Shown: positions 13,678 to 17,797 of the stretch, piece by piece
Layout of the letters: each line of letters begins with the position of its first letter
Position numbering within the stretch: the first letter of the stretch is position 1
Assembly: GCA_900769985.1 (NCBI GenBank)
Contig: CAAGIS010000025.1
Span: 1 to 17,797 of the forward strand
Reading direction: 5' to 3'
Length of the DNA stretch: 17,797 nucleotides
Source: Spirochaetia bacterium
GTDB taxonomy: Bacteria > Spirochaetota > Spirochaetia > Treponematales > Treponemataceae
The notes under the pieces: model-generated
Database searches by the model: none
Told to the model about the DNA's origin: nothing
Seen by the model: only the letters and a program-made list of their open reading frames with translations
Translations under genes and position numbers: made by a program

Positions 13678-16171
13678 TATTCGTGACTACCTTGGAAAAC
13701 AGGTTTTATTCTTTGACGGCGGAACTGGTTCTGTCCTGCAGGCAAGAGGACTAAAACCCGGAGAATTACCGGAAAACTGGAATATCGAAAAGCCAGAAGA
13801 AATCGTGCAGCTTAACTACAGTTACTACCTTGCAGGTTCAAACATCGTAAACACAAATACATTCGGCGCATTTGAAACAAAGTTTTCAGGCAACGGAAAA
13901 ACTTACAGTCTTGACGACATAATTTCGTCAGCTTTTAAGAATGCAAACGAAGCCAGAAAACTTATAAAAGAAAAAGATCTTGAAATGAACAGACAAGTTC
14001 CGCGATTCATTGCATTTGACATAGGTTCATGCGGAAAACTTTTAAAACCACTCGGTGATCTTGAATTTGAAGATGCTGTTTCTCTTTTTAAAAAATCATT
14101 TGAATGTGCATTAAAACATAATCCCGACATAATCCTCATCGAAACGATGAATGACATTTACGAAACAAAAGCTGCAGTCATAGCCGCAAAAGAAACAATG
14201 CAGAAATTCAATACAGAGCTTCCTATCATCGCTTCTACAGTTTATGATGAAGGTCAGAAAACACTGACAGGAAGCTCGCCGGAAATTTGCTGTGCAATTC
14301 TTGAAAGTCTTGGCGTTTCTGCAATCGGAATAAATTGCAGTCTGGGCCCTGCTCAGATGAAACCGGCAGTTTTACGCCTTTTGGAATCTACGTCACTTCC
14401 TGTATTAGTAAAACCAAATGCCGGACTTCCTTCAAGTCAGAACGGAAAAACAGTTTACGATGTAACAAAAGAAGAATTTGCAACAACAGTAGCAGAGTTT
14501 TGTAAAGAAGGAGCTGCAATCGTAGGCGGCTGCTGCGGAACAAATCCGTCATACATAAAACAACTTGTTGAAAACGTTGAAAAAATCAGCCGAGAAATAA
14601 ATTTAATTCACGGAAGAAAAAAATCAGTAATTACGTCAGGAACAAAACTTGTTGAATTCGGCAATGTACCTGTATTAATCGGAGAGCGAATAAATCCGAC
14701 AGGCAAAAAAAAATTAAAACAGGCTTTGAAGGACAATGACATTCCATACATTTTAAATGAAGGTCTTTCGCAGGAAGACAAAGGTGCACAAGTTCTTGAC
14801 GTAAATGTAGGACTTCCAGAAATTGACGAATGTCAGATGATGCAGAAAGTAATCAGGGAACTACAGGCAGTTACAGATTTACCGTTGCAAATTGACACGT
14901 CAGACATTGCAACAATGGAACAGGCACTCCGCATTTACAACGGAAAAGCACTTATAAATTCTGTAAACGGAAAGCAGGAAGTAATGAAACAGGTTTTTCC
15001 TCTCGTAAAAAAATATGGCGGAATTGTCGTAGCCCTCGCTCTTGACGAAAACGGAATTCCTGACAATGCGGAAGGCAGAATTGCAATTGTCGAAAAAATT
15101 TATTCAACTGCAAAAACTTACGGAATCGATGAACATGACATTATAATTGACCCTCTTGCAATGACAGTAAGCGCAGACGACAAGGCAGCCGTAGCAACAC
15201 TACAGACAGTAAAATATGTAAAAGAAAAAAAGAAAGGACTTACGATTTTGGGAGTTTCAAATGTTTCGTTTGGGCTGCCGCTTCGAGAACACATTACTTC
15301 GATATTTTTTACGATGGCAATGCAGAATGGTTTGAGCGCTGCAATTATGAATCCGAATTCGCTTGAAATGATGAAAGCATGGACATGTTTTAAAACGCTA
15401 TCGGGCAAAGATTCGCAGTGTCTGGATTACATCGGCTTTGCAGAAAAATATTCTCAAAATGCGCCTGCGATAAGTTCACCAAGCCAACCGTCAGTTCAAA
15501 CTCAAAGTGAACAAAATCAAAATCAAGATGCCCTTGTAAAGGCAATCATCAAGGGACTTAAAGAAAGCGCAAAAACAGAAACTCAAAACCTTTTTGCAGG
15601 AACATCAGGCGAAAAACTTTCTGCGATGGAAATCATAAATAAAAAAATAATTCCGGCGCTTGATATAATCGGCAAAGACTTTGAACAAAAAAAAGCTTAT
15701 CTTCCGCAGCTTTTAATGGCAGCCGATGCCGCAAAAGAATCATTTGCAGTAATTAAAAGTGAACTTGAAAAATCAGGCGTTACCGAAGAAAAAAAAGGAA
15801 CTGTCGTAATTGCAACTGTCAAAGGCGACATTCACGACATCGGCAAAAACATCGTAAAAGTTCTGCTTGAAAATTATTCTTTCAAAGTAATCGACCTCGG
15901 AAAAGATGTTCCGCCGGAAAAAGTTTTGGAAGCAGTCGAAAAGGAACACGCACAGCTTGCAGGACTTTCTGCACTGATGACTACGACAGTCGGCGCAATG
16001 GAAGACACAATAAAACTGCTCCACGAAAAAGCCCCTTGGTGCAAAGTCTTTGTCGGCGGCGCAGTCCTTACAAAAGATTATGCAGAAAAAATTCATGCAG
16101 ATGCTTATACAAAGGATGCAATGGACAGCGTAAAATATGCGCAGTCTGTGTGCAACCTATTGACAGAGTAG
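13667..16171 (+). CDS. metH: Cobalamin-dependent methionine synthase lacking the activation domain
   Basis: The 834-residue enzyme transfers the methyl group of methyl-THF to homocysteine through cobalamin. The homocysteine domain (about 1-305) has zinc ligands Cys224 (GINCSLGP) and Cys289/Cys290 (GGCCGT). The pterin domain (about 330-595) has VLIGERINPTG and AQVLDVNVGLPEIDE. After a Gln/Ser-rich linker (about 600-622) come the cobalamin cap helices (about 645-705) and the B12 Rossmann domain, with KGDIHDIGKNIV (719-730) and lower-ligand His723. It ends at residue 834, whereas E. coli MetH has about 1227 residues. The missing part is the activation domain, which is encoded by the preceding gene. 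GGAG lies 9 nt before ATG 13667, inside the upstream gene. Confidence 0.97.
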   Translation: MNSNIRDYLGKQVLFFDGGTGSVLQARGLKPGELPENWNIEKPEEIVQLNYSYYLAGSNIVNTNTFGAFETKFSGNGKTYSLDDIISSAFKNANEARKLIKEKDLEMNRQVPRFIAFDIGSCGKLLKPLGDLEFEDAVSLFKKSFECALKHNPDIILIETMNDIYETKAAVIAAKETMQKFNTELPIIASTVYDEGQKTLTGSSPEICCAILESLGVSAIGINCSLGPAQMKPAVLRLLESTSLPVLVKPNAGLPSSQNGKTVYDVTKEEFATTVAEFCKEGAAIVGGCCGTNPSYIKQLVENVEKISREINLIHGRKKSVITSGTKLVEFGNVPVLIGERINPTGKKKLKQALKDNDIPYILNEGLSQEDKGAQVLDVNVGLPEIDECQMMQKVIRELQAVTDLPLQIDTSDIATMEQALRIYNGKALINSVNGKQEVMKQVFPLVKKYGGIVVALALDENGIPDNAEGRIAIVEKIYSTAKTYGIDEHDIIIDPLAMTVSADDKAAVATLQTVKYVKEKKKGLTILGVSNVSFGLPLREHITSIFFTMAMQNGLSAAIMNPNSLEMMKAWTCFKTLSGKDSQCLDYIGFAEKYSQNAPAISSPSQPSVQTQSEQNQNQDALVKAIIKGLKESAKTETQNLFAGTSGEKLSAMEIINKKIIPALDIIGKDFEQKKAYLPQLLMAADAAKESFAVIKSELEKSGVTEEKKGTVVIATVKGDIHDIGKNIVKVLLENYSFKVIDLGKDVPPEKVLEAVEKEHAQLAGLSALMTTTVGAMEDTIKLLHEKAPWCKVFVGGAVLTKDYAEKIHADAYTKDAMDSVKYAQSVCNLLTE

Positions 16172-16194
16172 GTTAAAACTTCTAAAGTATTCAC

Positions 16195-17382
16195 ATGAAA
16201 TACATACCGTCAGAACTGCCTCCTCCAAACTCAACTGTTGTCGTAGGAATGTCAGGTGGAGTTGATTCAACCCTGACTGCTCTTTTACTTAAAGAAAAAG
16301 GCTGTCACGTCATTGGCGTTACGATGTCAATCTGGGACGGACACATTCCTGAAATTCCTGCTGTAAAAAATGAAAAGAAATTTCACGATGCATGCTACGG
16401 TCCGGAAGAAAAAGAAGACATCGAAGAATGTTTCAAATTCTGCACGGAACACAACATTGAATATCACGTAATCGATGTCAGCAAAGAATATAACGAAATT
16501 GTCCTTGAATATTTTAAAGAAGAATACCGCAAAGGTAAAACACCGAATCCGTGCATACGATGCAACAGCTTTATAAAATTTGGTGCATTGCTTGAAGGAA
16601 TAAAAAAAATAAACATAGACTTTGATTATTTTTGCACAGGACACTACGCTATGGTCGTTCAGCCTGCAAAGCCTGTATGGAAGTCAAAAGAAAAACCATA
16701 CATGATTGCATGCCCGACAGACGACTCAAAAGACCAGTCATATTTTTTATACCGACTGCCATCATCAGTCTTACAAAAAGTCCGCTTTCCGCTTGCTTCG
16801 TTAAAAAAATCAAAAGTATTTGAACTTGCACGAAACGCAAAACTCAAAGTGGCAGAAAAAAAAGAAAGTCAGGATTTTATAGATTCAAAATATCTAGACT
16901 ATCTGTTCTCTGATAAGCCTTCAGTCTGCGGTGATTTTACTGATACAAGCGGAAACGTTCTCGGCAGGCACAAAGGAATTGAACACTACACAATCGGACA
17001 ACGACGAGGACTTGGCATTTCATCAAAAAAGCCTCTGTATGTAAAAGAAATAAATCCTCATACAAACAAAATAATCCTTGCCGAAAAATCAGACTTAGAA
17101 TCAATTTCATTCATAGCCGATGACTTTGTATGGCCGGGCAACATCGAACCTGACAAACCGTTCAAAGCCTTAGTCAAAATCCGCCTCAGAAGCAAATCAA
17201 TCCCTGCAAAAATTGAACGCTACACACCACCACCAAACGACTCCCACGAATATACAGGCCAGCCCTACAAAATCACCTGCACCAAAAAGCAAAGCGCCGT
17301 TACCCCAGGTCAGTCTGTTGTCATCTACAAAAACAACGTAATCCAAGGCGGCGGTATAATCCAATTTCCACTAGAAAAATAA
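16195..17382 (+). CDS. mnmA: tRNA-specific 2-thiouridylase MnmA (divergent cysteine set)
   Basis: The 395-residue product puts sulphur on U34 of tRNAs for Glu, Gln and Lys. It has the PP-loop VVVGMSGGVDST (15-26), TPNPCIRCNSFIKFG (116-130), FCTGHYAMV, KDQSYFLYRL (179-188), GHKG-like GRHKGIEHYTIGQRRGLG (257-274) and the C-terminal beta-barrel. In E. coli MnmA, Asp99 and Cys102 lie in the first cysteine region and Cys199 in a SxGICF motif. Here the first site is Cys120-x2-Cys123, and the second reads ESQDFIDSKY (224-233) with no cysteine. Other cysteines (67, 79, 83, 173, 245) could substitute. The start gives a normal N-terminus, but no clear ribosome-binding site is visible. It follows metH by 23 bp, probably as the last gene of the operon. 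Confidence 0.93.
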   Translation: MKYIPSELPPPNSTVVVGMSGGVDSTLTALLLKEKGCHVIGVTMSIWDGHIPEIPAVKNEKKFHDACYGPEEKEDIEECFKFCTEHNIEYHVIDVSKEYNEIVLEYFKEEYRKGKTPNPCIRCNSFIKFGALLEGIKKINIDFDYFCTGHYAMVVQPAKPVWKSKEKPYMIACPTDDSKDQSYFLYRLPSSVLQKVRFPLASLKKSKVFELARNAKLKVAEKKESQDFIDSKYLDYLFSDKPSVCGDFTDTSGNVLGRHKGIEHYTIGQRRGLGISSKKPLYVKEINPHTNKIILAEKSDLESISFIADDFVWPGNIEPDKPFKALVKIRLRSKSIPAKIERYTPPPNDSHEYTGQPYKITCTKKQSAVTPGQSVVIYKNNVIQGGGIIQFPLEK

Positions 17383-17392
17383 ATTTCACCCC

Positions 17393-17680
17393 GCCCATAG
17401 AGAATTGCCTTTCGCAATTCTCGTAGCGCGAGTTAAATCGATGTTTATTAAGGAAGGAAACGTCATAGACGCCCATAGAGTTTTGCGTCCCTGCAAAACT
17501 CGTAGCGCGAGATAATTCAGTGTTGGTAAAGGAAGCGAAACTCCATAGACGCCCATAGAGAATTGTCTTTTGCAATTCTCGTAGCGCGAGATAGTCCAGT
17601 GTTGGTGAGGAAGCGAAACTCCATAGACGCCCATAGAGAATTGCCTTTTGCAATTCTCGTAGCGCGAGATAGTCCAGTGT
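17393..17680. repeat. Four tandem ~78-bp hairpin repeats downstream of mnmA
   Basis: Units begin with GCCCATAGAG at 17393, 17471, 17551 and 17629, so they are 78, 80 and 78 bp long, with a fourth broken after about 52 bp. Each has a perfect stem-loop of 8-9 bp: GAGAATTGC/GCAATTCTC in units 1 and 4, eight pairs in unit 3, and GAGTTTTGC/GCAAAACTC in unit 2. This is followed by CTCGTAGCGCGAG, which forms a second small hairpin (CTCG/CGAG) sharing the CTC of the first stem. The rest of each unit (CCAGTGTTGG, GGAAGCGAAACTCCATAGAC) is also conserved, with unit 1 the most diverged. No T run follows the stems, so they are not ordinary terminators. A long open frame on the minus strand is produced by the 26-codon period and shifts frame at unit 2, so I do not call a gene. 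Confidence 0.92.
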
Positions 17681-17721
17681 GGAGCTAGAATAAAAATAGT
17701 CCAACTTAAATAGAGATTTTC

Positions 17722-17730
17722 TGTTAAAAT
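17722..17730 (+). promoter_or_regulatory. Candidate extended -10 promoter inside the IS
   Basis: TGTTAAAAT fits the extended -10 pattern TGnTAnnnT, with no good -35. Transcription would begin near 17737, just at the AGGA ribosome-binding site (17737-17740) and downstream of the first arm of the inverted repeat. Confidence 0.3.
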
Positions 17731-17747
17731 AATTACAGGATAAAGTA

Positions 17748-17797
17748 ATGAGAAACAGAACTTACGATAAAGACTTCAAGTTGGACTGCGTAAAATA
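17748..17797 (+). CDS. IS3-family transposase OrfA, first 16 codons only
   Basis: The visible start reads MRNRTYDKDFKLDCVK, which resembles the opening of IS3-type OrfA proteins (basic, then a Y-x-K-x-F-K-x-x-x-V-K pattern leading into a helix-turn-helix). AGGA lies 7 nt upstream. The frame is open to the window edge. OrfA normally binds the IS ends and is joined to OrfB, the catalytic part, by programmed frameshifting; neither can be seen here. The identification depends on 16 residues plus context. Confidence 0.65.
   Translation, partial: MRNRTYDKDFKLDCVK

Larger units (their letters stand above)
17680..17797 (+). mobile_element. Left end of an IS3-family-like insertion sequence, cut by window edge
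   Basis: The repeat array loses similarity exactly where a TGG-beginning sequence starts (17680), and an OrfA-like reading frame begins 68 bp later. IS3-family elements usually begin with 5'-TG, so I place the left end here by inference. The right end, target duplication and orfB lie outside the window. AGTCCAACTT (17698-17707) is probably part of the terminal inverted repeat region. Confidence 0.6.

Noticed and set aside
17393..17680. CRISPR array or integron attC sites.
   Set aside because: Both the hairpin and the intervening sequence are conserved between units, so there are no variable spacers. There are no paired RYYYAAC/GTTRRRY core sites and no cassette genes.
17321..17704. Long minus-strand open frame with a repeated 26-residue pattern across the hairpin array.
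   Set aside because: The frame exists because three of the units have a multiple of three bases; the 80-bp unit 2 breaks the pattern. It overlaps the mnmA end, has no convincing ribosome-binding site, and the hairpin structure explains the conservation better.

Overview
The window looks like chromosomal DNA of a host-associated spirochaete, most likely a Treponema. The evidence is the AT-rich, A/T-tract-heavy base composition, a TolC / RND-adaptor pair in the order seen in the Borrelia bes locus with an adaptor lacking the usual alpha-helical hairpin, and a typical Treponema-like set of housekeeping genes. The genus is an inference from protein character only; no rRNA or other phylogenetic marker is present.

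Layout. (1) Positions 1-1987, minus strand: an efflux operon reading out of the left edge, with a TolC-like outer-membrane channel followed 17 bp later by a periplasmic adaptor that is cut by the window edge. (2) 1988-2247: a divergent promoter region with a perfect-consensus sigma-70 promoter only 7 bp from the ptsI start codon. (3) 2248-7067, plus strand: ptsI (PTS enzyme I), der (ribosome-assembly GTPase), a small MerR-type regulator and an Rsm22-family methyltransferase-like ribosome-assembly factor, tightly packed or overlapping. (4) 7150-9075, minus strand: an AMP-forming long-chain acyl-CoA synthetase-like protein with its own promoter and nearby dyads. (5) 9252-11958, minus strand: a three-gene BtuFCD-type ABC importer, probably for cobalamin. 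(6) 12091-17382, plus strand: metF, a stand-alone MetH activation domain, metH lacking that domain, and mnmA. (7) 17393-17680: four tandem ~78-bp hairpin repeats. (8) about 17680 to the end: the left end of an IS3-type insertion sequence with the first codons of its OrfA.

Functional logic. Blocks 5 and 6 form a divergent cobalamin/methionine module. The importer would supply B12, MetF makes 5-methyl-tetrahydrofolate, MetH uses B12 to methylate homocysteine, and the separate activation-domain protein would reactivate oxidised cobalamin. The two directions share a 132-bp intergenic region in which an 11-bp perfect dyad carries a TTGAAA -35-like hexamer on each arm. I see no cobalamin riboswitch there. 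Block 3 groups ribosome assembly (der, rsm22-like) with enzyme I.

The points I find most worth following are: the tandem hairpin repeats, one of which has compensatory stem changes; the shared promoter dyad; two apparently leaderless genes (ptsI, btuF); an MnmA with a rearranged cysteine set; and a 10-bp inverted repeat at the IS left end that could silence read-through transposase expression.
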